Positions 1 to 12,231 are shown, numbered from the stretch's first letter. The stretch is 64,000 nt of DNA from Capsicum annuum (GCF_002878395.1 NC_061115.1:59730535-59794534), one strand, 5' to 3'. A program made the numbers and translations. Notes: a model not told the origin generated them from the sequence alone.

Positions 1-216
1 AATACCCATGCTTATTCCTAGCTAGAAATCATCTCAAGGATGCTAGTGCTTTTTTTTGAAATACAAATCTATTTTTTAATACCTGTGGTATTTTTTAGAT
101 TTCTACTTTCTATCACTTGGAAAATTGAGTTAGCTTTCTAACGATTCCACTTTTGTTCAAATCCAATACCAGACGACGAAGTTATGGATGTTTTACTCAA
201 AACTGACCGAAACGCC

Positions 217-450
217 CAGGTATGATGTCCAAGTTGACAGGCCGCAAAATAAATGACGGACCACCACTTTGACCATCATAGCCATGGCAGTAGGACCACG
301 TTCTGGATAAGAATTGATGGACGAGTTGATAGACCGTCAGAGTTTTGATGGATCGTCATCCAAGCCGTCAACTCTTATCCAGTGAACCCCATTTCTAGTC
401 CATGTATCATCATTGAAATGATGGACCGTCAAGTTCCTGATGGACCGTCA
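217..450 (+). repeat. Cluster of GATGGACCGTCA-type near-palindromic motifs in U3
   Basis: Several copies of a motif close to TGATGGACCGTCA (almost its own reverse complement) occur here, for example at 317-355 and 416-451, with degenerate forms between. The same cluster is in the 3' LTR at 8128-8350. It ends less than 100 bp before the TATA box. Function unknown; position would suit a promoter-proximal element (inference). Confidence 0.8.
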
Positions 451-527
451 TTTAGTTCATCACATTCCATGTTCATATTACTTCTAGGCCATTTTAATAG
501 GGGTATTTTGGTCACATACAGCTCGCC

Positions 528-535
528 TATATATA
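528..535 (+). promoter_or_regulatory. LTR promoter TATA box (TATATATA)
   Basis: TATATATA followed by CCCAG, the only strong TATA in the first 700 bp of the LTR and conserved at 8425-8434 in the 3' LTR. Transcription would start some 30 bp downstream. A leader running toward ATG-poor sequence fits a retroelement RNA. Confidence 0.6.
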
Positions 536-939
536 CCCAGATGAGTCCGAATTCAGCGATTTTTCTCATTATTATTTTACAAACAAAAACTAGGGTTTCT
601 CTCTTAATTTAATCTCCAAGAACAAGACCCAATATTCTTCAAAAATCAAAGGATTTCAAATTCTTCAAGTTTAAAAACATCAAGAACCTTGAGTCAGGTA
701 TGCATAGTATTCATCTATGGATCTATTTCATTCATAGAGATCAAGAACCATGTTTTAAATATTATTTTGTGATTGTCTTATTGTGATATGAGCATGTACA
801 TATTGATGATTGTTGTTTAAGTTTCAAGATGATATATAAAGGTGATTTCATGAAGTATATGTGTTTTTTAGTTGAAACCCATGATCCTTATATGGCTTAA
901 TATGGTGAAATTCATAAACACACTTAAGCTAAAAGAATG

Positions 940-1194
940 CATGAAAAAGTGTTTGATAATATGCCTAGATGATAGAATTCATGTCCCATGATTTAATAGT
1001 GTTTAAATGACAAGTCCANNNNNNNNNNNNNNNNNNNNNNNNNNNNNNNNNNNNNNNNNNNNNNNNNNNNNNNNNNNNNNNNNNNNNNNNNNNNNNNNNN
1101 NNNNNNNNNNNNNNNNNNCATGAAAAAGTGTTTGATAATATGCCTAGATGATAGAATTCATGTCCCATGATTTAATAGTGTTTAAATGACAAGT
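940..1194. repeat. Exact 76-bp duplication flanking the N gap (assembly artefact)
   Basis: Bases 940-1015 and 1119-1194 are identical over 76 bp, beginning CATGAAAAAGTG and ending AAATGACAAGT. They flank the 100-N run exactly. The corresponding part of the 3' LTR (about 8838-8914) has this sequence once. This looks like two overlapping contig ends that were not merged. Confidence 0.9.
1019..1118. other. Assembly gap, 100 N
   Basis: A run of exactly 100 N, the usual placeholder for a gap of unknown size. Because the flanks overlap, the true gap is probably zero or negative. Confidence 0.98.
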
Positions 1195-2845
1195 ACATGC
1201 TCTATGATTTATGATTTCCCATGAATTCCAAGAGAGTGATATGTGTTGTTGTTGTGATATGGATTGACTATGATATTGAAGCTATGCAAGTATATACATG
1301 TTGTATGAATTTCCCTTCCATGTATAAGATGTTGAGAACTATTCTTAGTGTGAAATCCCCTATGCATGATATAGTAAATTGTGGACTCTACTCTTAAGAT
1401 TAAGTCAGTCATGTGTGTCAGTTTCCTTCCATTGAGTCCTGAGGGTACTTGTACCCAAAAAATATAGTTGTGTGCCTAGAGCCATGTTATGTTATTATGA
1501 TAATATCAGTGAATCCATGACCTATAGAACTCAGTCAGTCATATGACTCAGGAAATCTTAGAAATCTCATGATCTTAGTTAATTCTCAGATAGTAGTACT
1601 ATTCCATCAGTCAATGTAAGTCAGTTACTCAGTGTATGTACAGTCAGTTAAATCATGTTCAGTCTTTTCAGATAGAAGTAGAAGTTAGCACTGAGTGAAC
1701 CCAAGGATGGGAACTCACCAGTCAGTTTAGGATGTGATTTTTAGCAGTCATCCTTATGTTCCAGAAACTACATAGCCAGCATAGGTTGAGACATCTTAAC
1801 CTATCAGATTAGTGTTGATGAGGTGGCTTAACCTGTTAGTTTAGGGTTCCCACTGTTCTCATTTTTGAGTACCTGCCAGATAAGGTTCACTCACAGCTAT
1901 CCTTACCAGTGGAGCGGTATTGATTCCCTTCTAGTCGGGGGAGACATTGGACCCCAACTTAGCTATATCCATTATTGGGGAATGTCGGTCAAACAACTAC
2001 CTCCCATAGTTTCATTCCCAAACTTGGTAAAAGAACTCAAATAGTTCTTCAGATTTCAGTATATTGGGACTATCAGATACAGTCAATTTAGTTATAGAAC
2101 GAAACACAGATAGTTTCATTAGATTTAGGACTGTCAGAAATAGTCATCTATGTTTTCAAAATTTCAATATTTGTTATGCTAGATATCAGTAGATCATGTA
2201 TTAGTGTCCAGATCTAGATATCACGTAATCACAATCTCAGTTACTATGTATGTATGTTTGCACTCTTACGTTTATATCATTCAGTCATCTAGCATCATTC
2301 ATGCATGTAAACCCTTTTGCATTTAGCCTACCTTACTCATATACTCAGTACTCCTAGTTGTACTAACGTATTTGCACTATGGTGATTTCTTTAACGTTAT
2401 ACCATAGGTTCATAGATACGAGCTCCACATCAGCAGTAGCAGTAGTAGTAGCATTCTAGTCGCAGAGTTGTAATGAGTCCTCATCTATTTGAGGATGATA
2501 TTATTTTTTTCATTTATTAATTCAGTTCAATTTTGCTAGACAGAGTTTTTTAGAAACATGTTCCTTCAACTCCTTATTCAGATAGTATTTAGAGGCTTTC
2601 AGATTTAGCTCAGATTTGATTTAGATTTTAATTGTTTTGGGTATTCATTACCCCATATGGATGTTATGATTTGTCAAATATTCGATGCAGTTTAACCTTA
2701 TGACCTATTGTTCATGTTTTCCATATTATTACGTCATATATTATAGTATACAGGTATAGATATCAGTCATGGGTTAGCTTATGGTCCCTCAGGATCATGG
2801 GCATCATGTAGCGATCCGGTTCTGAAAACTGGGGCCTTACAAACT

Positions 2846-2856
2846 TGGTATCAGAG
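2846..2856 (+). other. Tekay-1 primer binding site (tRNA-iMet)
   Basis: TGGTATCAGAG lies 5 bp after the end of the 5' LTR. It is the standard plant primer site complementary to the 3' end of initiator methionine tRNA (established knowledge). The same position in Tekay-3 reads TAGTATCAGAGCC. Confidence 0.92.
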
Positions 2857-3055
2857 TGTAAGGTTTAATAGGAAGTCTTAAAGCCTCATCTAGTAGAGTC
2901 TTGTGCATGGGTGTGTTGCATGCCACATTTATGTGCAAGAGGCTATAAGATATTTTAGGAACAGTTTCCCTTCTTTCGATATTCATATCGTGCTAGTGAG
3001 CATAATATCAAGTTAAACTCTCTGTCTAATCCTTTTTTCTCTTATTTTATAATAT

Positions 3056-4080
3056 ATGCCTCCAAAGAGAAGAAACCAGCCATCTCCTCAGCCCGAAGAT
3101 TCTTTGGGAGAACATGTTTCTCATGCGGAGTTTAGGGATGCATTCACCATACATGCTCAGTCTGTAGCTTCCCAAAATAAATGGCCACCAATTATTCTGG
3201 CCAATCCAGTGGCCAACTCAGCCACAACTAGGATTTGGGACTTCACCCAAATGAACCCTCTATCTTTCTTCGGGTCTAAGTCTGATGAAAACCCTCTGGA
3301 ATTCATTGACCAAGTCCAGAAGGTAATAGAAATGATAGGAATTACTTCTTGTCAGAGTGCCGAGTTAGCCGCATACCAGTTATAGGATATTGCTCACACT
3401 TGGTACAAACAGTAGAAGTCTGAGAGGTTAGAGGATGCAGGTCATATAGAGTGGGATGAATTTGTTATGACTTTCTTAGACAGATTCTTTCCCCAAGAGC
3501 TGAGAGAGGCAAAAGTTCTAGAGTTCATCAAACACAAGAAGGGAAATATAATGGTTAAGGAGTATTCTCTCAGATTTACTCAGCTAGCCAAATATGCCCC
3601 TTATATGGCTGCAGACAACAGGGATAAGATGAGCAAGTTTGTGTAAGGGGTGAATGATAGCATGGTAAATGAGTGTAGGTCTGCGATGCTAAATAGTGAT
3701 ATGACTTTAGACAAGCTTATAACTCATGCTCAATAAATAGAGGAGCAAAAAATTAGGACTAGGGAGAGGCAGAACAAGAGAGAAAGGTTAGGCAGTTTTA
3801 GTTTTGCTCAACCAAAATCAGAAGGAGGAAACCATTTGCAGTTTTGTCCTAAGCCAGTAATTTTAGCTCCTTCCATCGCCAGTGCCCCAGTTCTGAAATT
3901 CAAAGATGGAAATAAAGATCGAGCACCAGGTTCTAAGTCTAGGGAAGTGTCAGCAGTGCCCAAACTAATCCCCTATGTCAGAATTATAGTAAGAACCACA
4001 AGGGTACCTATAGAGCTGGTAGTGATGTTTGTTTCAGTTGTGGAAAGCTAGGACACAGGATTAGGGAGTGTCCTCAATCA
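3056..4080 (+). pseudogene. gag: Tekay-1 gag remnant (capsid and CCHC nucleocapsid)
   Basis: Starts at an ATG encoding MPPKRRN, the usual start of this gag family, 200 bp after the primer site. The capsid part runs through FxGSKSDENPLEFIDQ and an EYSLRFTQLAKYAP block. Stops occur at 3383-3385 (TAG where Tekay-3 has CAG), 3413-3415 (TAG for Trp), near 3643 and near 3734. A frameshift near 3940 moves the reading from frame 2 to frame 1; the CCHC knuckle (CFSCGKLGHRIREC, 4030-4071) is intact in frame 1 only. Gag would package the RNA and form the particle; here it cannot be made in full. Confidence 0.9.
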
Positions 4081-7000
4081 GGTCTATAGGGTCAGAAGAA
4101 TTGCTCCATAACCTAGTTCGATCGCCCAAATTAGTAGAGTTCCGCTTCTAGTTCTACTAGTGGGCAACACCCAAATAGACTCTATGCTCCTCAAACCCGA
4201 CTGGATCAGGAATTCTTGTCTCGTGTTACTCCTTATAAAGCAGTAGATTTTAGAATTAGTCCCAAAATTTTAGCAGAGCCCTTTTCAGTATCTACCCCAG
4301 TAGGTAAAACCATCATAGCTCAGCGGGTATACAGAAACTGCCGGGTTATGATATTTCAGAAAGCCACATCAATAAATTTAATCGAGTTAGAGATGACTAA
4401 TTTTGATGTCATTCTCGGTATAGATTGGCTTTATTCCTACTATGCCACAGTCGACTGCAGAACTAGGGTAGTTCAGTTTTAGTTCCTGAATAAGCTCGTC
4501 CTAGAGTGGAAGGGTAGTACTTCATCTTTCAGTGGTCTGCTTGTTTCCTACCTTCGGGCAAAAAAAATGATTTCTAAGGGGTGTGTGTATTATCTCATGC
4601 ATATTAAAGATTCTAGTTCTGAATCTCCTAGTCTTGAATCAGTCCCAGTTGTAAATGAGTATTCAGACGTGTTTCCCAAAGCTCTTCCAGGCATTCCTCC
4701 CAAAAGGGAAATAGACTTCGTGTTTGACCTTTTTCCAGATCCTCAGCCTATTTCTATTCTGCTTTATAGAATGGCACTATTAGAACTCAAAGAACTGAAG
4801 GATCAATTGAAGGATCTCATAGATACGGGATTCATCAGGCCCAGTGTATCCCCATGGGGTGCACCAGTCTTTTTCGTGCACAAGAAAGACGGTTCTCTCA
4901 GGATATGTATTGATTACCATCAGCTCAACAAAGTTATGGTCACGAACAAGTATCCTCTTCCCAGAATAGATGAATTGTTTGACCAACTTTAGGGTGCCAG
5001 TTATTTCTCCAAAATAGACCTCAAATCAGGCTACCATCAACTCAGAGTTAGAGAATGTGACATCTTGAAGACAATGTTCCATACTCGGTATGGTCACTTT
5101 GAGTTTCTAGTTATGTCCTTTGGTCTTACCAATGCCCCAACCGCTTTCATAGACTTGATGAACCATGTGTTTAAGCAGTACTTGGAAATGTTTGTCATAG
5201 TATTCATAGATGATATCTTGGTCTATTCTCGCACAGAGCGTGATCATTTAGACCATCTCAAGATTGTTTTTCAAACACTTAGAGATCACCAGCTACTTGC
5301 CAAATTTAGTAAGTGTGAGTTTTGGCTAATATCAGTAGCATTCCTTGAACATATTATTTCTGGTGATGGCATTAGAGTAGATCCTCAAAAGACCAAACTG
5401 GTAAGAACCTGGCCTAGTCCCATCTCTCCATCAGATATCTGGAGTTTCTTGGGATTGGATGGATATTACAAATGGTTTGTCAAGGGATTTTCTTCTATTG
5501 TATCCCCTGACTCAGAAGAAGGTCGAGTTTCAATGGTCAGATCCTTGTGAGAAGAGTTTTCAAGAGTTGAAGACTCAACTCACCTCAGCTCTAGTTCTAG
5601 CTCTTCCAGATGGTTCAGATGGGTTCGTGGTATATTGTGATGCATCCAGAGTGGGTTTAGGTTATGTTCTCATCCAGTATGGTAAGGTCATAGCCTACGC
5701 CTCCAGACAGTTACAGCCTCATGAGAAGCATTATCCTACTCATGATCTTGAGTTAGCAGCAGTAGTATTTTCCTTAAAGATTTGGAGGCATTATCTATAC
5801 GGAGTTCATATAGATGTCTTCACGGATCATAAGATTCTCCAGTATGTCTTTTCTCAGAAAGATCTCAATCTTCATTAGAGAAAGTGGTTAGAGCTTTTGA
5901 AAGATTATAAAATGCGTGCCCTTTACCATCTAGGCAATGCCAATGTTGTGGCCGATACTCTTAGTAGACTCTCCCTGGGTAGCTTTTCTCACATTGAGGA
6001 CAACAAGAATAAGATAGCTCAGGAAATCCATCAGCTCGCCAAACTAGGTGTTCGCTTAGTCGATTCTTTAGAGGGTGGTGTATGTGTTCAAATTAGTTTA
6101 GAGTCATCTCTAGTTTTTGAGGTGAAAGAAAATAAAGACAAGGATCCTAGCCTTGTCAAGCTAAAAGAGTCAGTTCAGAATCAGAGAGTAAAGGTTTTCT
6201 CCTAAGGGGGAGATGGGGTTCTTTGTTGTCAGGGTCGTTTGTGCGTTCCACGTGTAGATGACTTAAAGTAGCGAATTCTTGTAGATGCACATGGTGTGTG
6301 ATGCTCTATTCATCTAGGGGCCGCTAAGATGTATCGTGACCTGCGGGAATCTATTGGTGCAGTGGGATGAAGAGAGATATTATAGAATTCGTGGCTAAGT
6401 GCTCTACATGTCAACAAGTTAAGATAGAGCCTCAGAAGCCTACTGGACCCATGCTGGAGTTCACTATTCCTACTTGGAAGTGGGAAGGAGTGAACATGGA
6501 CTTCGTGACGGGTTTGCCTCAAACTTGTCATCACACGATTTAGTTTAGGTTATTATAGATAGGATGACCAAGTCAGCTCATTTCCTTCCAGTTCAAACCT
6601 TTTATTCAGTCGAGGATTATGCCAAACTCTATATCAAGGAGTTGGTAAGATTACACGGTGTTTTATTATCTATTATTTTAGATAGAGGTACCCAGTTCAC
6701 CTCTCACTTCTGGAAAGCATTCCAAAAGGGTCTTGGTACCCAAGTCCATCTCAGTATAACCTTTTATCCTCAGATAGATGGTCAAGCAAAAAGGACCATT
6801 CATACTCTTGAATATATGCTAAGGGCATGTGCAATTGATTTCAAGGGAAGCAGTGATGACCACTTGCCTTTGATTGAGTTTGCATACAATAATAGCTATC
6901 ATTCCGATATTAAAATGGCTCCATTAGAAGCTCTCTATAGCAGGAGGTGTAGATCTCTAATTGGTTGGTTTGAAGTTAGTGAGGACTCAGTCATAGGTCC

Positions 7001-7571
7001 TGACTTAGTTTTCAATGCCTTAGAGAAAGTTCAGTTAAATAGAGAGAGACTCTAGGCTGCTCAGAGCCAACAGAAGTCTTATGCTGGTTTTTGTAGGAAG
7101 GACCTCGAGTTTGAGGTCGATGACAATGTCTATTTCAAGATCTCTCCCATAAAGGGAGTGAAGAGGTTCGGCAATAAAGGAAAACACAATACCCTCTATA
7201 TCGGTCCCTTCAAGATTCTCAGTCGTTTAGGCAAGGTAGCTTATGAGCTCGAATTGCCTTCAGATTTAGCCTCAGTTTATTCGGTCTTCCATGTAGCCTT
7301 GCTCAAGAAGTGTGTAGGTGACCTAGAAGTTGTAGTCTCTATTTAGAGCATTGATGTTCAGAACAGTCTTTCTTATGAAAAGATTCCAGTCGAAATCTTA
7401 GACTATCAGACTCGTCGATTGAGGAACAAAGAGGTCCCTCTAGTTAAGGTTCTTTTGCGAAATTAGTCCGTCGAGGGAGATACTTGGGAAGCAAAAGCAG
7501 ATATGCATATCAAGTATCCTTACCTATTTTCCGCTGATTCAGATCAACCTCAAGGTAATAGTTTGCCTTAA
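4081..7571 (+). pseudogene. pol: Tekay-1 pol remnant: protease, RT, RNase H, integrase, chromodomain
   Basis: Protease (about 4190-4480) keeps its C-terminal half (VILGIDWL) but the catalytic-Asp block is missing. RT (about 4640-5500) keeps [10 protein letters not shown]; a TAG at 4990-4992 interrupts it. A deletion of about 11 bp near 5500 shifts frame 1 to 2. RNase H (5580-5970) keeps [17 protein letters not shown] and ADTLSR. Integrase (about 6250-7100): zinc-finger part frameshifted, ILDRGTQFTS intact, catalytic Glu replaced by Lys at 6789-6791. A GPF-like module (7158-7346) and a Tekay-type chromodomain (about 7360-7530) end the frame at TAA 7569-7571. Part of one gag-pol reading unit in this clade. 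Confidence 0.92.
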
Positions 7572-7882
7572 GCTTATTCAATTTCATATTCATGTTGCCA
7601 TTATAAATGTGGTATCTACTACTATTTCATACTCTATCATGCATTTATGTATTAGTTCAGTTATAAAATCATGCATAAGCTATGCATTCTCATCTTGAGA
7701 AACCCAATTTACCAGAATGCTCCATCACACATTCATGTACCAGTTAGCCATGCATCAGATGTGCATAAGTTTAGTATATTTAGCATGTCAGTCATGAAGT
7801 CATGTATTAGTCACTCATGTTTAGTTCATATTTATCTATTATTTTCCCTCTTAGTCAGTCTCATTCGAGGACGAATGTTATC

Positions 7883-7892
7883 AAGGGGGAGA
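7883..7892 (+). other. Tekay-1 polypurine tract
   Basis: AAGGGGGAGA, three bases before the 3' LTR start (TGTAATACCC at 7896). Primer for plus-strand DNA in reverse transcription. The identical tract is at 51252-51261 in Tekay-3. Confidence 0.93.
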
Positions 7893-8127
7893 TATTGTAA
7901 TACCCGTGCTTATTCCTAGCTAGAAATCATCTCAAGAATGCTAGTATTGCTTTGGAATACAAATCTATTTTTTTTGTATCTATGGTATTTTTTAGATTTC
8001 TACTTTCTATCACGTGGGAAATTGAGTTAGCCTTCTAACGATACCACTTTTGTCCAAATCCAACACCAGACAAGAAAGTTATGGATGTTTTACTCAAAAC
8101 TGGCCGAAACGCCCAGGTGCGACGTCC

Positions 8128-8350
8128 AAGTTGACGGACCGCCAAACAAGTGATGGACCACCACTTTGACCATCACAACCAAGTTAGTAGGGCCATGTTC
8201 TGCATAAGGATTGATGGACGAGTTGATGGACCGTCAGATTTTTGATAGGCCATCATCCAGGTCGTAAACTCTTATCCAATGAACCCTATTTCTCGTCTAC
8301 GTATGATGGTCGAAATGATGGACCGTCAAGTTCCTGACGGACTGTCATTC
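8128..8350 (+). repeat. GACGGACC/GGACCGTCA motif cluster in the 3' LTR
   Basis: Same motif family as at 217-450, again less than 100 bp upstream of the TATA box. Individual copies differ in sequence between the two LTRs, mostly by C/T and G/A changes. Confidence 0.78.
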
Positions 8351-8424
8351 AGTTCATCACATTCTATGTTCAGATTACTTCTAGGCCATTTTAATAGGGG
8401 TATTTTAGTCAGTTACCACTCACC

Positions 8425-8434
8425 TATATATATA
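8425..8434 (+). promoter_or_regulatory. 3' LTR TATA box (TATATATATA)
   Basis: Counterpart of 528-535, followed by CCCAGATGAG as in the 5' LTR. In a 3' LTR it could only drive transcription into downstream sequence. Confidence 0.55.
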
Positions 8435-10541
8435 CCCAGATGAGTTTGAATTCAGTCATTTTGCTTATTATTAATTCACAAATAAAAACTAGGATTTCTC
8501 TCTAAATTTAATCTCCAAGAACAAAATCCAATCTTCATAAAAAATCAAAGGATTTCAAATCCTTCAAGTTAAAAAACATTAAGAACCTTGAGTCAGGTGT
8601 GCTTAGCGTTCATCTATGGATCCATTTCGTTCATAGAGATCAAGAACCATGTTTTAAATATTATTTTGTGATTGTCTTATTGTGATATGAGCATGTACAT
8701 GTTGATGATTGTTGTTTAAGTTTCAAGATAATATCTAAAGGTGATTTTATGAAGTATATGTGTTTGTTAGTTGAAACCCATGATCCTTATGTGGCTTAAT
8801 ATGGTGAAATTCCTGAACATACTTAAGCTAAAAGAATTCATGCAAAGTGTTTGATAATATGCCTAGATGATAGAATTTATTTCCCATGATTTAATAGTGC
8901 TTAAATGACAAGTCTATGCTCTATGTTTACGATTTCTCATGAACTCTATGTGAGTGATATGCGTTGTTGTTGTGATATGGATTGACCATGATATTGAAGC
9001 TATGCAAGTATATACATGTTGTATGAATTTCTCTTCCATGTGTATGATGTTGAGAACTATGCTTAGTGTGAAATCCCCTACTCATGATATGGTAAATTGT
9101 GGACTCTACTCTTACGATCAAGTCAGTCATATGTGTCAGTTTCCTACCATTGAGTCCTAGGGGTACTTGTACCCAAAAGATATAGCTATGTGCGAAGAGA
9201 TATGTCATGTTATCACAATAATCTTAGTTAAGCTATGTCCTATAGAACTCAGTCAGTCATGTGACTCAGGAAATCTCATGATCTTAGTTAATTCTCAGAT
9301 AGTAGTACTATTCCATCAGTCAATAGATGTCAGTTACTCAGTCCAGGTACAGTTAGTTAAATCATGTTCAGTCTCCTCAGATGGGAGTAGAAGTCAGTAC
9401 CGAGTGAACCCAAGGATGTGAACTTACCTGCGAGTTTAGGGTGTGATTCTTAGCAGTCATCCTTGTGTTCCAGAACTACATAGCCAGCATAGGTTGAGAC
9501 ATATTAGACTGTTAGATTAGGGTTCATGAGGTGGATTAACCTGTCAATTTAAGGTTCCCACCATTCTCATTTTTGAGTACCTGCCAGATAAGGGTCACTC
9601 ATAGCTGTCCTTACCAGTGGCACGGTATTGACACCCTTCCAGTTGGGGCAGAGATTGGACCCCAACTTAGCGATATGCATTATTGGTTATGTCAGTCAAA
9701 CAACTACCTCTCACAGTTTCCGTCCCAGTCTAAGTAATAGAACTCAGATAGTTCTTCAGATTTTAGTATATCAGGACCATCAGATATAGTCAATTCAGTT
9801 ATAGAATGGAACACAGATAGTTCCATTAGATTCAGGACTGTTAGACATAGTGATCTATGTTATCAGAATTTTAGTATTTGTCATGCTAGATATTAGTAGA
9901 TCATGTATTAGCGTATAGATCTAGATATCACGTAATCACGATCTCAGTTACTATGTATGCATGTTTGCACTCTTACGTTCATATCAGTCAGTCAGTTAGC
10001 ATCATTCATGCATCTAAACCCTTTTTCATTTAGCCTACCTCACTCGAATACTCAATACTCCCAGTTGTACTGATGCATTTGCGCTATGGAGCATTTTTTC
10101 ACGTTACACCATAGGTTCACAGGTACAACCTCTAGATCAGCAGTACAGTAGCATTCCACTCACAGAGTTGCAGTGAGTCCTCATCCATTCGAGGACAATA
10201 TTATTTATTTTATTTATTAATTCAGTTTAGTTTTGCTAGACGGAGTTAGTTGGAGACATGTTCCTTTAACTCCTTATTCAAACAGTATTTAGAGGCTTTC
10301 AGATTTAGCTCAGATTTGATTCTGATTTCAGTTGTTTTGGGTATTCGTTACCCCGTATGGATGTTATGATTTGTTAGATATTCTATGTAGTTGAACCTTA
10401 TGGCCTATTATTTATGTTTTCCATATTATTACATCATATAATGTAGTATAGAGGTAAAAATTACAGTCATGATTTAGCTTGTGATCTCTCGGGATCATGG
10501 GCACAGTGTAGCGATTCAGTTCAAAAAATTGGGGCGTTACA

Positions 10542-11593
10542 TTGCACTATTACACTTTGGGTACAAAAAATTACCACAAAAACCCCATTTAGGTCCCATT
10601 TGTGGAAATCATATTTCCGATGCCAACCCAACATAATATCAAGCTCAAGCATTCATTACCCTCATAAATTGATGACAACCAAGATAATTTAGGGCTAAAC
10701 TCAAGCCCTAAATGTTTTTGGGTTTTGTTAATGAAATCAAGAAATTTCACCAAGAAAGTGGAGAATTCTTACCTTAAATCAGATGATTATCACAAAAATT
10801 GATGTTAATCTAGATTCCCAAGCTTCAATTTTAAGCTAACACACTATTTTAGAGTTTTGGTCTCTCGAGACAAGAGCAAGAATGGGTGAAATTAGGACTA
10901 AGGGGCTATTTATACTAGTCTAGGCCCTCGGAAGTGGCTATCACAATCTTGCAAGTGTGTAATCGCACTACCTACCATCTGTCGAGGTTGTAACAATTAT
11001 GAGAGCCCTTGGCAATCATACTATATCCTTTGCATGAGGAGTTCCAATCATGGAACTTTTCTAGCCATCACAGGTACACCAGATAGAAGCTGAAACTTGC
11101 AAAATATCCAAGTTTCCATCATTCCCCCGAGGTTCATTCGGAATCCCTTATAGATAAATGCCTTATGTAACCACACTAAATTCTATATAATGGAATCAAT
11201 GGCATAATTAGATTTTCTATCCGAGGTCTATTCAACAAAATTTTAGTCCCACGCCTAATTTTTAAATTCCTCCAACTTCTGAACAATAGGTCAAAATGAG
11301 CTCGGGTTCATCTAGACCCAAACCAAAGGTCCACCTAGCCTAAAATAAATATTTTAGAGCTTTTGGCATACTCAAAATTTTCATACGAGATTTTTTTACT
11401 GAATTTTTCATCTGGTGGCCATTTAGAACCAACATAGACTTTAAAATAGGGAATTGGCTCTAAAAACCAAACTAACTATCAGGTAATCAAACTATCAGTC
11501 ACAACAAGTCATAAATGATTTGGGGAAGCTATTGAGAAGTTCCAACAGTGAAAACATATAAAAATAGTGAAAATGACCTAAAGGGTCATTACA
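10542..11593 (-). repeat. LTR A: partial reverse-oriented Ty3/gypsy-type LTR, cut by Tekay-1
   Basis: On the minus strand it begins TGTAATGACCC at 11593 and continues down to 10542, where the Tekay-1 3' LTR starts. It aligns along its length with LTR B (14628 down to about 13560), and LTR B continues past the point where A is cut. This shows Tekay-1 inserted into A; the rest of A lies left of the window. No ORF of note. Confidence 0.75.
10907..10914 (-). promoter_or_regulatory. LTR A TATA box
   Basis: Minus strand TATAAATA in CTAGTATAAATAGCCCC. LTR B has the same context at 13952-13959, so the position is conserved between copies. Confidence 0.6.
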
Positions 11594-12231
11594 CTATCAT
11601 CGGTCGACTGAGCTAAATCATAATATAAGTATAATAAAATGCAAGATAACATAACTAAGTCAAGGTAGAGACAAACTTGAATCAACTCCAGTATCGCTTT
11701 GCATAAATAGGTAAATAAATTGTAATAACAACATAACATAAGGCATCAACATATGCGATCATAACTACTGAATTAGCTCTCATATGCCAATTAGTATGGA
11801 AAAGTGAATAACCCATCATACGACCCCATAAGCTTAGAAGGTAAAAGAAAGATAGTGTAACCACCACCGTTAATATCAACTCTCATGATGCAACTTGTAT
11901 TCGTCTATGTTACACTAATAATGAATCAAAAGTGGTCATCATTTATCAATATATCAACACTTATCAACTAACCATCATGTAACAATTAATTCTTATATGT
12001 CAACTAATCTTCTTTTATTAATTAATTACCTTTTATCAACTAATCATCATCTATCAACTAATCCATTCATATCATGTCACATTATGACCATTGTCTCATT
12101 TTCATCCTTAGATAGAATCACTATTGACAATCTCACACCCTTATATTATTATAGAATAATAAGTATCTCATCATAGCATAATATGTTTATTTAGACTCGA
12201 ACCGGTATAGATATTTAACAATATTCTCATA

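Larger units (their letters stand above)
1..2841 (+). repeat. Tekay-1 5' LTR (contains an assembly gap)
   Basis: Aligns end to end with 7896-10541 and ends in ...CCTTACA directly before the primer binding site. Apparent length is 2841 bp, but 100 N plus a duplicated stretch of about 79 bp next to the gap inflate it; removing them gives about 2.66 kb, close to the 2646 bp 3' LTR. It holds a cluster of GACGGACC/GGACCGTCA motifs (217-450), a TATA box (528-535) and, near its end, a CAGT/ATCAGTCA-rich stretch. Confidence 0.93.
1..10541 (+). mobile_element. Tekay-1: Ty3/gypsy chromodomain LTR retrotransposon, near complete but dead
   Basis: A Tekay/Del-type chromovirus. The 5' LTR starts at base 1 (the 3' LTR shows that only TGT is missing before the window). 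It is followed by an initiator-Met primer site, gag, protease, RT, RNase H, integrase, chromodomain, polypurine tract and 3' LTR. Internal order and the wording of conserved blocks match Tekay-3 at 43513-54041 nearly line by line, so the two are related families with different LTR sequence. Stops and at least three frameshifts make it non-functional. The 5' target duplication lies outside the window; the candidate 3' one is TTGCA at 10542-10546. Confidence 0.93.
7896..10541 (+). repeat. Tekay-1 3' LTR
   Basis: 2646 bp, TG start and CA end (TGTAATACCC ... GGGCGTTACA). Uninterrupted partner of the 5' LTR and the better reference, since it has no gap. Many single-base differences and small indels separate the two LTRs, so the insertion is not recent. 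Confidence 0.94.

Noticed and set aside
965..1168. Minus-strand ORF across the gap
   Set aside because: Half of it is N, and its two ends are the same sequence from the duplicated gap flanks.
8954..9208. ORFs on both strands inside the Tekay-1 3' LTR
   Set aside because: The same segment in the 5' LTR (about 1209-1440) changes frame and length, so there is no coding constraint.
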